Assembly (NCBI GenBank): GCA_002083615.1 | Contig: MSXO01000049.1 | Location: 1-42,891 of the forward strand | DNA: 42,891 bases | From: Proteobacteria bacterium ST_bin11 | GTDB lineage: Bacteria; Pseudomonadota; Gammaproteobacteria; Methylococcales; Methylomonadaceae | Direction: 5' to 3' | Shown: piece after piece, positions 1 to 7,417 of the stretch | How the letters are laid out: each line of letters begins with the position of its first letter | Numbering within the stretch: position 1 is the stretch's first letter | Made by a program: the position numbers and the translations under genes | Notes under the pieces: model-generated | What the model was told of the DNA's origin: nothing | Database searches by the model: none | What the model saw: only the letters and a program-made list of their open reading frames with translations

Positions 1-53
1 CGTCGTTTGATGATTTTTAGGTAGTCTTTGATGTCGATGGCTTGATTTTCCAC
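1..53 (-). CDS. Chain-length determinant (Wzz/GNVR-type) protein, N-terminal fragment
   Basis: A reading frame begins with GTG at 53 on the minus strand and runs off the left edge. The first residues read MENQAIDIKDYLKIIKR. An acidic start followed by DIKDYLKIIKRR is typical of the cytoplasmic N-terminus of Wzz-type polysaccharide co-polymerases, in which the first membrane helix follows shortly after. The start lies one base after the TAG stop of the beta-barrel gene, and AGGTGA lies about 8 bases upstream as a ribosome binding site. In exosortase (XrtA) exopolysaccharide loci a chain-length protein normally accompanies the export protein and the beta-barrel protein found here. Only 17 codons are visible, so the family call rests on motif and position. 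Confidence 0.55.
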   Translation of the reverse strand, partial: MENQAIDIKDYLKIIKR

Positions 54-54
54 G

Positions 55-1353
55 CTATTTCACCTGACGATTAATTTGAGGTTGATAAGAGAATTGTAGT
101 TGTACGCTATCGCCCATTATGGTTTGGTTGATTGAATCAAACTCCTGCTGGCGATGACTGTATGATAGGTCTAGATTAATTTCTGGTGTCCAGCGCCACT
201 GAATGTTCGGGGATAGGGTAATGAAGGTACGATTTTCGCTGACGTTGTTATTGTTAAGCGTGGAGATAAATTCCGACAACAGGTAGTTTGCGCTTATGCC
301 GGTTGTTAGTCGTTCCGTAAGATTATATCGCCCCTGGGCCGAGAAGGTAGTGGATGTCTGCTGGTTGCCGTTACTGGCAGGATTAAGTTGTTGTCCAGCA
401 GAAAGGCTGACATTACCCCACTCGCTTTTGCGATTTAGGCTTGCTGAAAATATGTTGCCCATAGTGCTGCGAGAAAAAAATGACTGGGTGTTAAGAAGTG
501 GCGATGGGTTTGTCGAGCTCGTAAATTGTGAGCTTTCAGCCGTAGTGTCACGAATACCTGCCGAAATAGCTAGTTGAGTTTGCTCGTCGAAGAGATATTG
601 CAAGCCGGCCTGGTAGGTGAACGTTGTTGTCTTCTGACTGAAGCCAGTAGTGATAGGTACAAAACCAAAAGCAAGCCCTGGGCTTTCGTTAGCCGATTCA
701 TAGGTCAAATAAGCACCTGTAAGGTTAAACGACAGGCGTTCAGTATAAGCGTGAGTACCAGTCACCGAATATTGCTGATTGGTAAAGTCTGAGTAAAAGA
801 TATTGTTAATTAAGTTCTGTGCTCTTTCAAATGTTACGTCCAAATAGCTATAGCTCAGTTGAACCGAGTTCTTTTCGCTTAAATTGTAAGTAATCGTTGG
901 AGCGATTGATCTTGTGTTCCGCGGCACTAGAAGCTGGATGCCGCCGGCTTCATTGATTTGAGTCGGATCGATTACTGTCGGGTCGAGTTGGTTATTGATC
1001 GAGGATTCTTCCGCGTAGCCTGCAGCGAGCTCGGTTTTGAAACGTTCACCCTGGAACTTATGGCTGAGGTTGACCAGCTTTTCGGAAAAATCCAGCGCTG
1101 AATCGCTACTGTAAATTAACTCGTTCCATTTGAAGCGGGTATTCAATTCGTTGTTGTCGGCAAGATAGCCGAACATTACACCGGGAGAAAAGGTGCTGAT
1201 CAGATTGCTATGAGTTGGATTGATCTGCATGCGAACATTATTGTCATAACGTTCCTTGAAAGTGAATTCAGGTTTGAACAACCAATCCAGCGCGTAGCCG
1301 TCTGTGCTGAACAAAACCAAGACTGGCAGTAAAAACTCCGTTTTTTTCTTCAT
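55..1353 (-). CDS. Outer-membrane beta-barrel protein of exosortase-associated EPS locus
   Basis: A 432-residue protein with an N-terminal signal peptide (KKK then a short hydrophobic stretch ending near residue 21). The rest is made of alternating aromatic/polar strands (for example QLSYSYLDVTF and LDLSYSHRQQEF), as expected for a large outer-membrane barrel. Length and context fit the PEP-CTERM-system-associated barrel family (about 430 residues) and the beta-barrel porin 2 fold. It probably forms the outer-membrane conduit or a partner for exopolysaccharide export. It is 24 bases downstream of the export protein gene and one base upstream of the chain-length protein, so all three are likely co-transcribed leftwards. 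The exact family is inferred from length and position; the barrel nature is visible in the strand pattern. Confidence 0.7.
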   Translation of the reverse strand: MKKKTEFLLPVLVLFSTDGYALDWLFKPEFTFKERYDNNVRMQINPTHSNLISTFSPGVMFGYLADNNELNTRFKWNELIYSSDSALDFSEKLVNLSHKFQGERFKTELAAGYAEESSINNQLDPTVIDPTQINEAGGIQLLVPRNTRSIAPTITYNLSEKNSVQLSYSYLDVTFERAQNLINNIFYSDFTNQQYSVTGTHAYTERLSFNLTGAYLTYESANESPGLAFGFVPITTGFSQKTTTFTYQAGLQYLFDEQTQLAISAGIRDTTAESSQFTSSTNPSPLLNTQSFFSRSTMGNIFSASLNRKSEWGNVSLSAGQQLNPASNGNQQTSTTFSAQGRYNLTERLTTGISANYLLSEFISTLNNNNVSENRTFITLSPNIQWRWTPEINLDLSYSHRQQEFDSINQTIMGDSVQLQFSYQPQINRQVK

Positions 1354-1377
1354 AGATAGTGTGCTATCTAATTCCGC

Positions 1378-2019
1378 TTAGGGTACCGTAACCGTGTCTC
1401 CCGGTTCTAGCAGGATGTTTTGTTCCAGGTCTTCGCCATCAATCACATCGCTGTAGTCGAAAGGAAACACTTTAACTTTGTCGCCGGTGCGGCGAATAAT
1501 ATTAATAGACCCTTCCTTGGCAAAGACGGTCAGGCCGCCAGCTAGACTGAGCGCTTGCAGCACATCCAGGCGCCTGCCGGAAAATACTTGTCCCGGTTTA
1601 TTGACTTTACCGATTACGAAGATGGAGTTGCCCTGGTTGTTGAGTAACTTGACCGTAATGGAGGGGTCGGAGATATAGTCGGCCATCCGGCTGGTCAGAT
1701 TATCTTTCAACTCAGTAATGGTTTTGCCGGCAGCGCCAACGGTGCCGATTAATGGGAAAATAATGGTGCCATCCGGGGAAATCAGGATCTGCAATTGTTG
1801 TAAACCTTCCTCTTTCCACACTGTGATTTCCAAAGCGTCGCCTGGTGACAGTTGGTAAGCGGCAAAGTTGGTTTGCTCGATAGTCACTGTGGGTGAGGGG
1901 CTGCCGGCACTGTTTACGGCTTCTGTGGGTGATGCTGGCGGGATTTGGGTTTCCGGTTCTGCTAAGGCAGTAGTGGAGCAAAGCAGACAAAACGAGACAA
2001 GAGTAATTATCTGTTTCAA
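1378..2019 (-). CDS. Polysaccharide export protein (Wza/EpsD-like), TTG start
   Basis: A 213-residue secreted protein. The first half contains a polysaccharide-export domain (YQLSPGDALEITVWKEEGLQ ... ISPDGTIIFPLIGTV). It is followed by a SLBB-like domain (SIFVIGKVNKPGQV ... LDVLQALSLAGGLT) and a C-terminal LLEPGDTVTVP. An ATG in the same frame exists at 2160, but the TTG at 2019 is preferred: AAGGA lies 7 bases upstream, and translation from it gives a clean signal peptide MKQIITLVSFCLLCSTTALA cleaved before EPETQ. The longer version would bury that signal peptide at residue 48. There is no lipobox, unlike classical Wza. It is the first gene of the exopolysaccharide operon visible here, and it resembles the XrtA-linked export family. 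Confidence 0.82.
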   Translation of the reverse strand: MKQIITLVSFCLLCSTTALAEPETQIPPASPTEAVNSAGSPSPTVTIEQTNFAAYQLSPGDALEITVWKEEGLQQLQILISPDGTIIFPLIGTVGAAGKTITELKDNLTSRMADYISDPSITVKLLNNQGNSIFVIGKVNKPGQVFSGRRLDVLQALSLAGGLTVFAKEGSINIIRRTGDKVKVFPFDYSDVIDGEDLEQNILLEPGDTVTVP

Positions 2020-2249
2020 AATGTATTCCTTTATGATGTTATTGAGGTTTAAGTCCGTAGTTTCGAACCTACCGCCAAAGTAGGCACGCATTTTAATCAC
2101 GGAATATAACAATAATAAGACTATCCCAAACGCATTGCTAGGTGAGAAACACCTAAGCATTTCAGGTGATTATAACCGGTATTGAGTGTGTTTTGTTCAA
2201 ATTAGACCCAGATTTAACCAAATATTAATGAAGCTTTGGGAGTAAGCCA
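2020..2249. promoter_or_regulatory. Divergent intergenic region with two small hairpins
   Basis: This gap separates the leftward exopolysaccharide operon from the rightward hopJ operon and must hold both promoters. Two inverted repeats are visible: CCTAC (2068-2072) with GTAGG (2080-2084), and GCTAGGTG (2137-2144) with CACCTAAGC (2150-2158). Both would lie in the 5' leader of the exopolysaccharide transcript if it starts near 2160. No consensus promoter stands out. Confidence 0.3.
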
Positions 2250-2600
2250 ATGACCGTGAACGATTTTCTAACATATATTAACTCGGGACAAACCCCAGAG
2301 TTTCAGGAAACCATGGCGGTAATAGCCGAGAATTATCACTATCAGCCGACTGAATTCAGTAACGGCTTGCGAAACGCCTTGGTAAATGAAGCCGGTCGCA
2401 ACGAAGGTTCTTGCAAGATTTTTGCATTTGCTAACTTACACCAACTGACGGTCGAACAAACACTGGCGCTCTTCGGTGCTTATTATAGTCAAGACGTGCT
2501 GGGTAACCCGTCCGGAAATGATCATCAAAATATCAGAATCTTCATGCGTGATGGCTGGGAAGGCATTACTTTTAAGGGCGAGGTCTTGCAAGCCAAATAA
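2250..2600 (+). CDS. HopJ-type III effector family protein
   Basis: A 116-residue soluble protein matching the HopJ family: MTVNDFLTYI at the start, then the conserved block with NGLRNALVNEAGRNEGSCKI (about residues 47-66) and the C-terminal DHQNIRIFMRDGWEGI. The family is named after a Pseudomonas type III effector, but most members are housekeeping-like proteins of unknown function in free-living bacteria, and no secretion system is present here. The ribosome binding site GGGAGTAA precedes the ATG. The next gene begins 5 bases after the stop, so it heads a likely operon with the FAD oxidoreductase and methyltransferase. Confidence 0.85.
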   Translation: MTVNDFLTYINSGQTPEFQETMAVIAENYHYQPTEFSNGLRNALVNEAGRNEGSCKIFAFANLHQLTVEQTLALFGAYYSQDVLGNPSGNDHQNIRIFMRDGWEGITFKGEVLQAK

Positions 2601-2605
2601 TTCCT

Positions 2606-3661
2606 GTGCAAATTGATGTGTTGCTGATCGGTCAAGGCTTGGCCGGTAGTTTATTGGCTTGGGAATTGTTGCAAAGGCAATTGCGCGTATTGGTGGTGGA
2701 TAACGGCACGGAAAACGCCTCGCAAGTTGCTGCCGGCTTGATCAATCCGGTGACCGGTCAGCGCTTGGTAACGCAGTCGGATCTAGAAACATTGTTGCCA
2801 ACGGCGATGCATGCCTATCGGCAACTTGGCATAAAGTTCGGACAGACTTTTTATACGGACATGCCTATGTTGAAAATCCTGCGGAATGACCAAGAGCGCG
2901 GAATTGCCGAGCGCCGCTTAGCCCAATCCGAATATTGCGACTATTTCGCCGGATTCACGAGCGCTCCAGCCGGAGTCTATGCGCCCCGCGGCGTATTGCA
3001 GCAACGGCAAACTGGCTATCTGCGGACTGAGGCGCTATTGAGTCAGTTGCGCGAATTTTTGCAGAGTAAGAATTGCTATCGGTGCGATAGTTTGCAATAC
3101 AGTGATATTCGCCTTGAGCCGACGTTGCTGTGGCGGGGTCTTAGTCCGCTGAATATTGTATTCTGCGAAGGCTTTCAGGCGATTGCCAATCCCTGGTTCA
3201 AGTATTTGCCGTTTCAGTTGGCAAAAGGTGAAATACTGGGTTGTGAAAGCGCACCAGAGCTTCCAGATTACATTCTGAATTACGGGCATTGGCTGATTCC
3301 CCTTGGTGCCAACCGATTTAAAACCGGTGCCACGTTCGATAGAGTTCAACTGAACACGCTACCGACCGAAGCAGCGAAAGCATCCTTATTGGCTAGCTTG
3401 CGTGCCGTGTGTCCTCAACAGCAAACCCCTGATGTCTATGAACATCGGGTCGGTATTCGACCGGCGACGCTGGATAAGCAACCGTTTATTGGCAGGCATC
3501 CTCGGTATCCGCAATTGTATATTTTCAATGGCTTCGGTGCCAAGGGTAGTTTAGCGATTCCCTGGTACGCCGCTCGCTTTGCCGACTATCTGCAACAAAT
3601 AGCTGACTTACCGCACCGCTGCGATATAAGGCGCTTTGATGAAACGCATTTCCCTGCTTGA
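2606..3661 (+). CDS. FAD-dependent oxidoreductase (DAO fold), MnmC2-like
   Basis: A 351-residue protein from a GTG start. The dinucleotide-binding motif is at residues 9-14 (GQGLAG) with the ribose-binding acid at D32, and AAGLINPVTGQRL follows at about 42-54. The C-terminus has VGIRPATLDKQPFIG and then NGFGAKGSLAIPWYA. The layout is that of the D-amino-acid-oxidase superfamily and closely resembles the C-terminal oxidoreductase domain of MnmC, which removes the carboxymethyl group from cmnm5U34 in tRNA to give nm5U34. It stands alone here, without the DUF752 methyltransferase domain fused in E. coli MnmC. The gene overlaps the start of an MnmM/YtqB-like methyltransferase by 23 bases, which suggests that the two act in one pathway. 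The DAO fold is firm; the tRNA role is inference, and an amino-acid or glycine oxidase role is the alternative. Confidence 0.75.
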   Translation: MQIDVLLIGQGLAGSLLAWELLQRQLRVLVVDNGTENASQVAAGLINPVTGQRLVTQSDLETLLPTAMHAYRQLGIKFGQTFYTDMPMLKILRNDQERGIAERRLAQSEYCDYFAGFTSAPAGVYAPRGVLQQRQTGYLRTEALLSQLREFLQSKNCYRCDSLQYSDIRLEPTLLWRGLSPLNIVFCEGFQAIANPWFKYLPFQLAKGEILGCESAPELPDYILNYGHWLIPLGANRFKTGATFDRVQLNTLPTEAAKASLLASLRAVCPQQQTPDVYEHRVGIRPATLDKQPFIGRHPRYPQLYIFNGFGAKGSLAIPWYAARFADYLQQIADLPHRCDIRRFDETHFPA

Positions 3662-4223
3662 GCTTGCTCACGACATCGTCGGTTCGTACCTCGAACCGGG
3701 GGCTATTGCGTTGGACGCTACGCTTGGCAACGGTCACGATACCGTGTTTTTGGCGCGGAGGGTTGGTGAGGCTGGTCAGGTGTTTGGATTCGATATCCAA
3801 GCACCGGCGCTAGTCAGCAGTTTTCAGCGTCTCATCCAACAGGACTTACAGCAGCGGGTAACGCTCCGTCTGGCCAGTCATGCTGATGTGCTGCTGCACG
3901 TTCCCAAGCAATACCATGGACGAGTGAAAGCAGCGATGTTCAATTTGGGCTATTTACCCGGTGCCGATAAAGCCGTGATTACCCATGTCGGGTCGACGCT
4001 GGCCGCCTTGGAAGCGGTGTCAGGATTGCTGGCGCCTCGGGCCGTGATAACAGTATTGGCGTATCCCGGTCACGCCGGTGGCGATCTGGAAGCCCAGCAA
4101 TTGGCGGCATGGGCTCAGCAATTGGACGGAGCCCCTTTCGCGGTGGAGCTTATTCTCAGTAGTCATGACAAGCCCACAGCGCCTCGGCTATTTGTTATTC
4201 GCAAACAAGTCGATCTGCTATGA
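3639..4223 (+). CDS. Class I SAM methyltransferase, MnmM/YtqB family
   Basis: A 194-residue protein. The SAM-binding motif I is DATLGNG (residues 26-32), an acidic loop FGFDIQ lies at about 49-54, and the family hallmark NLGYLPGADK is at residues 102-111. Near the C-terminus is VLAYPGHAGGDLE. These features match the rRNA_methylase/YtqB family, whose characterised members (MnmM of Bacillus and Staphylococcus) methylate nm5U34 of tRNA to mnm5U34. The ATG at 3639 was chosen; a TTG directly before it (3636) is possible. It overlaps the upstream FAD oxidoreductase by 23 bases, implying translational coupling. Finding this family in a presumed gammaproteobacterium next to an MnmC2-like enzyme is unusual. 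Family assignment is strong; substrate is inferred. Confidence 0.85.
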   Translation: MKRISLLELAHDIVGSYLEPGAIALDATLGNGHDTVFLARRVGEAGQVFGFDIQAPALVSSFQRLIQQDLQQRVTLRLASHADVLLHVPKQYHGRVKAAMFNLGYLPGADKAVITHVGSTLAALEAVSGLLAPRAVITVLAYPGHAGGDLEAQQLAAWAQQLDGAPFAVELILSSHDKPTAPRLFVIRKQVDLL

Positions 4224-4258
4224 TTATAGTCCTTTTTTACTCGTAACAGATTTGTATC

Positions 4259-4573
4259 ATGTCAGAATTCAATAACGTCACCATCGTCAAACAAGCCAAC
4301 GTATATTTCGACGGAAAAGTGAATAGTCGGACCATTCGCTTCGCCGATGGATCTTCGAAAACCTTGGGTTTTATGCAGCCGGGCGAATATACCTTCAACA
4401 CGGCCGAACCTGAGTTGATGGAAATTCTGGCGGGCGAACTGCAAGTGCTGTTGCCAGGCACTGACGTCTGGCAAACCGTGAAAGGCGGCGAGTCTTTCAA
4501 TGTACCTGGCAACGCGGCGTTCACTATGAAGGTAAGTATTGCCAGCGATTATTGTTGTTCTTTTTTAAAGTAA
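4259..4573 (+). CDS. ppnP: Pyrimidine/purine nucleoside phosphorylase PpnP
   Basis: A 104-residue single-domain cupin protein, close to the 94 residues of E. coli PpnP (YaiE). Recognisable family segments are NVYFDGKVNSRTI, TLGFMQPGEYTF, ELMEILAGELQV and the final GGESFNVPGNAAFTMKV. PpnP performs phosphorolysis of diverse nucleosides, releasing the free base and ribose 1-phosphate, so it belongs to nucleoside salvage. It begins 35 bases after the methyltransferase and ends 7 bases before the NYN-domain gene, probably within the same transcript. No strong ribosome binding site is visible before the ATG. Confidence 0.9.
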   Translation: MSEFNNVTIVKQANVYFDGKVNSRTIRFADGSSKTLGFMQPGEYTFNTAEPELMEILAGELQVLLPGTDVWQTVKGGESFNVPGNAAFTMKVSIASDYCCSFLK

Positions 4574-4580
4574 GCGCCGG

Positions 4581-5054
4581 ATGGAAAAAGTAGCGATTTT
4601 TGTCGACGTTCAGAATATTTACTACACCACCCGACAACGCTACCAAAAACATTTCAATTACAGCGTGTTTTGGCAGCAGGCAACTGCAGGTAAGCAAGTT
4701 GTCGCTGCCATTGCTTATGCCACTGATCGCGGCGATAGCAAGCAACAAGGCTTTCAGCAAATCCTGAAAAATATCGGCTTTACCGTCAAGCTAAAGCCCT
4801 ATATCCAGCGGCGCGACGGCACCAGCAAGGGCGATTGGGATGTGGGAATTACCTTGGATGTGATGGATTACGCCGCACAGGCTGACCGCATCATTCTTTT
4901 ATCCGGTGATGGTGACTTCGAATTATTGTTGCAGAAGGTTCGCAACGATTTTGGCACAGCCAGCGATGTGTACGGGATTCATAACTTAACTGCGCCGGCC
5001 CTAATCCAGGCGGCGGACAATTTTTTTGCGATAGCCGGCGCCTTACTGCTGTAA
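4581..5054 (+). CDS. NYN-domain (LabA/DUF88-type) putative ribonuclease
   Basis: A 157-residue protein covering a single NYN (PIN-like) domain. Acidic residues expected to bind metal are visible in IFVDVQN (D9), KGDWDVGITLDVMDYA (about 74-90) and ILLSGDGDFELLL (about 95-107). Proteins of this LabA/DUF88 type are predicted metal-dependent RNases, and a few are known to act on RNA. It is the last gene of the 2250-5054 plus-strand group, 7 bases after ppnP and convergent with bamE. The grouping of tRNA-modification-like genes, a nucleoside phosphorylase and a putative RNase hints at RNA turnover, but that link is inference. Confidence 0.8.
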   Translation: MEKVAIFVDVQNIYYTTRQRYQKHFNYSVFWQQATAGKQVVAAIAYATDRGDSKQQGFQQILKNIGFTVKLKPYIQRRDGTSKGDWDVGITLDVMDYAAQADRIILLSGDGDFELLLQKVRNDFGTASDVYGIHNLTAPALIQAADNFFAIAGALLL

Positions 5055-5073
5055 ATACCTTTGGCCGGGTTAA

Positions 5074-5628
5074 CTATTTGTTGTTGGTGTCATCTTCAAT
5101 CAATTCTTTGCCTTTTTCGGACGAACTGCTGGCCTCTTTTGGCTCGCTAGCATTTTGATTGTTTCTGCGGGCAAAGGTATCGGGTTCGTCGTTACCGAAT
5201 AAGCCGCTGATTTTTTCCCACATCGAGCGTTCCAGGTCGCGTTTTGGCACGTCGACACTAGTCTCGGTCGATTCTTTGACCACCGGCATCGAACTGGGTC
5301 TAAAGTCGCCTTGGACGCCCATCAAATTCTCGCCGTTGAAAAATAAAGACACCCGCTTTTGCACTCGGTCTTCGCCGCCCGGTTGTTCTGAATATAAATA
5401 GTCCCAGCGTTTTTCGTGAAAGGCATCGGCCAGCATCGGCGAACCCATGATGTACAAGACTTGGCGTTTGGTCATATTAGGCCTGAGTTGGTTGACCATG
5501 CTTTGATCGATGATATTGCCTTGTTCGATGTCCAGGGTGTAAACGCCGGGGAGATTATTGAGGATAGTGGCGCAAGCGCCAAGGGATAAACTGGTGAGAG
5601 CCGCTAGCAAAAAAGACGATTTTTTCAT
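5074..5628 (-). CDS. bamE: Outer membrane assembly lipoprotein BamE
   Basis: A 184-residue lipoprotein. The signal peptide ends in the lipobox LGAC with the lipidated Cys at 19. The SmpA/OmlA domain follows: QGNIIDQSMVNQLRPNMTKRQVLYIMGSP, then AFHEKRWDYLY and RVSLFFNGENLMGVQGDF. BamE is an accessory subunit of the BAM complex that folds barrel proteins into the outer membrane. The domain ends near residue 112. The remaining 70 residues are a Ser/Glu/Lys-rich low-complexity tail, which makes the protein longer than the 113-residue E. coli form. It is divergent from fur, a common gammaproteobacterial arrangement. Confidence 0.93.
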   Translation of the reverse strand: MKKSSFLLAALTSLSLGACATILNNLPGVYTLDIEQGNIIDQSMVNQLRPNMTKRQVLYIMGSPMLADAFHEKRWDYLYSEQPGGEDRVQKRVSLFFNGENLMGVQGDFRPSSMPVVKESTETSVDVPKRDLERSMWEKISGLFGNDEPDTFARRNNQNASEPKEASSSSEKGKELIEDDTNNK

Positions 5629-5744
5629 GTGGAGTGAATGGAGTCCGACGACAAACGATACGGCATTATCCCATAATTCTGTCAGCGGCTCGGCGCAAAA
5701 AACGATACAATGTTGCGGACTAATGGTTTAAAGGAGGCTGGCTT

Positions 5745-6167
5745 GTGGAAACTCAGGATTTGCGTAATGCGGGCTTAAAGGTGACCCTACCCAGAATCAA
5801 AATTCTGGAGATTCTGGAAAAACAGCAGGACGATAGACATTTGTCCGCCGAGAAGGTCTACAAAATCTTGTTAGCTGAAGGTGAGGAAATCGGTTTGGCT
5901 ACCGTCTACCGCGTGCTGACTCAGTTTGAAGCCGCCGGCTTGGTCAATCGTCACCATTTTGAGGGCGGTAACTCGATATTCGAACTCAATAGCGGCGGTC
6001 ATCACGATCATGTGGTCTGCATGAAATGCGGAAAAGTCGACGAATTCACCGATGAAGTCATTGAAAAACGCCAATCCGAAATCGCCCTACGACTGGGTTA
6101 CACCCTTACTGATCATAGTCTCTACCTTTACGGTTATTGCGCCGCTTGTAAACCCCAAAAAGCTTAA
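5745..6167 (+). CDS. fur: Ferric uptake regulator Fur
   Basis: A 140-residue protein from a GTG start with AAGGAGG at 5731-5737 as a clear ribosome binding site. The winged-helix N-terminal domain (LRNAGLKVTLPRIKILEIL ... IGLATVYRVLTQFEAAGLV) precedes the metal-binding domain with HHDHVVCMKCGKVDEF at residues 86-101. The zinc-site cysteines are C92 and C95, and a second pair is C132 and C135. Length and motifs are those of canonical Fur, which represses iron uptake when loaded with Fe(II). The gene ends 2 bases before the lol permease gene, so the three downstream genes may be co-transcribed. A possible -10 TACAAT lies near 5704-5709. Confidence 0.95.
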   Translation: METQDLRNAGLKVTLPRIKILEILEKQQDDRHLSAEKVYKILLAEGEEIGLATVYRVLTQFEAAGLVNRHHFEGGNSIFELNSGGHHDHVVCMKCGKVDEFTDEVIEKRQSEIALRLGYTLTDHSLYLYGYCAACKPQKA

Positions 6168-6169
6168 GC

Positions 6170-7417
6170 ATGTTTAAACCTCTCATCCTGTATATCGGGT
6201 TACGGTATACCCGCGCCAAAAAACGCACTCAATTTATCTCGTTCATCACCTTAACATCCGTACTTGGTATCGCGCTGGGCGTGACAGCCCTGATTACCGT
6301 GTTGTCGGTGATGAACGGTTTTGAAGCGGAATTGCGCGAACGCATCCTGGGCATGACCGCGCACAGCACGATTACCGGTCGTTTTGGGCAGCTGGATGAT
6401 TGGCAAGCCCTGGAACAACGTAGTCGCAATATGCCGCATGTCGAAGGCGCAGCGCCGTTTATCCATGGTCAAGTAATGGTCAACGCCGACCGCCAGGTCA
6501 GCGGTACCTTGCTACAGGGCGTGTTGCCGGAATACGAAGCCAAGGTGTCAGAAGTAGCCAACAAAATGATGTTCGGCAGCCTTAACGATTTAGTCCCCGG
6601 CGAGTTTGGCATCGTGCTCGGCGCTGAGTTGGCCAGTTACCTGGGCGTGATGATGGGCGACAAAGTCACCGTGATAACGCCGCAAATCAATTCAACCCCA
6701 GCGGGTATCCTGCCGCGTATGAAACGCTTCACCGTAGTGGGCGTGTTCAAAGTGGGCATGTACGAATACGACCGCAACATGGCGCTGATGCACCTCGACG
6801 ATGCCGGTAAATTGTTCCGCTTGGATCAAGCTGTGTCCGGTTTGCGTTTGAAACTGGATGATTTATTCAACGCCCCACGCATCACCCAAGGCTTGGCGGA
6901 CGCCTTGGGCGACGAATTTCGGGTCAGCGATTGGACCAAGGCTCACAGCAACTTTTTCCGCGCCGTACAAACGGAAAAGCGGGCGATGTTTATCATTTTG
7001 TTGCTGATCGTCGCGGTGGCGGCGTTTAACATCGTCTCCACGTTAGTAATGGTGGTCACCGATAAGCGCGGCGATATCGCCATTCTGAAAACCCAGGGCT
7101 TATCCAACGGTTCGGTGATGGGCATTTTTATCGTCTTGGGTTGCATCATTGGCAGCATAGGCACCTTATTCGGAACCGTCGGCGGTGTGTTGCTGGCTTT
7201 AAATGTGGAAACCATTGTGCCGGCCATCGAAAAAGCCTTTGGCGTGCAGTTCATGGCTGCGGACGTGTATTACATCAGCGAAGTGCCTTCAAAACTGATC
7301 TGGACTGATGTGTATTGGATAGCCTGTGTGGCGTTTTTACTGTCTTTGCTGGCGACGCTATATCCAGCCTGGCAGGCGGCGCGTATCAATCCGGCCGAGG
7401 TATTACGTTATGAATAA
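6170..7417 (+). CDS. Lipoprotein-releasing ABC transporter permease (LolC/LolE type)
   Basis: A 415-residue inner-membrane protein with the LolC/E architecture. The first membrane helix is at about residues 22-48, a large periplasmic MacB-like domain follows, and three helices lie in the C-terminal third (starting at FIILLLIVAVAAFNIVSTLV, then GIFIVLGCIIGSIG, then WIACVAFLLSLLATLYPAW). The protein ends in ARINPAEVLRYE, a typical FtsX-family terminus. With LolD it extracts mature lipoproteins from the inner membrane and passes them to LolA. The gene starts 2 bases after fur and overlaps lolD by 8 bases. Only one permease gene is present, which fits a LolDF-type transporter, although a second permease could lie elsewhere. 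Confidence 0.9.
   Translation: MFKPLILYIGLRYTRAKKRTQFISFITLTSVLGIALGVTALITVLSVMNGFEAELRERILGMTAHSTITGRFGQLDDWQALEQRSRNMPHVEGAAPFIHGQVMVNADRQVSGTLLQGVLPEYEAKVSEVANKMMFGSLNDLVPGEFGIVLGAELASYLGVMMGDKVTVITPQINSTPAGILPRMKRFTVVGVFKVGMYEYDRNMALMHLDDAGKLFRLDQAVSGLRLKLDDLFNAPRITQGLADALGDEFRVSDWTKAHSNFFRAVQTEKRAMFIILLLIVAVAAFNIVSTLVMVVTDKRGDIAILKTQGLSNGSVMGIFIVLGCIIGSIGTLFGTVGGVLLALNVETIVPAIEKAFGVQFMAADVYYISEVPSKLIWTDVYWIACVAFLLSLLATLYPAWQAARINPAEVLRYE

Noticed and set aside
55..1353. Plus-strand frames opposite the beta-barrel gene
   Set aside because: They have no signal peptide, no domain, and lie wholly within the opposite-strand gene, which has clear strand-pattern and operon support.
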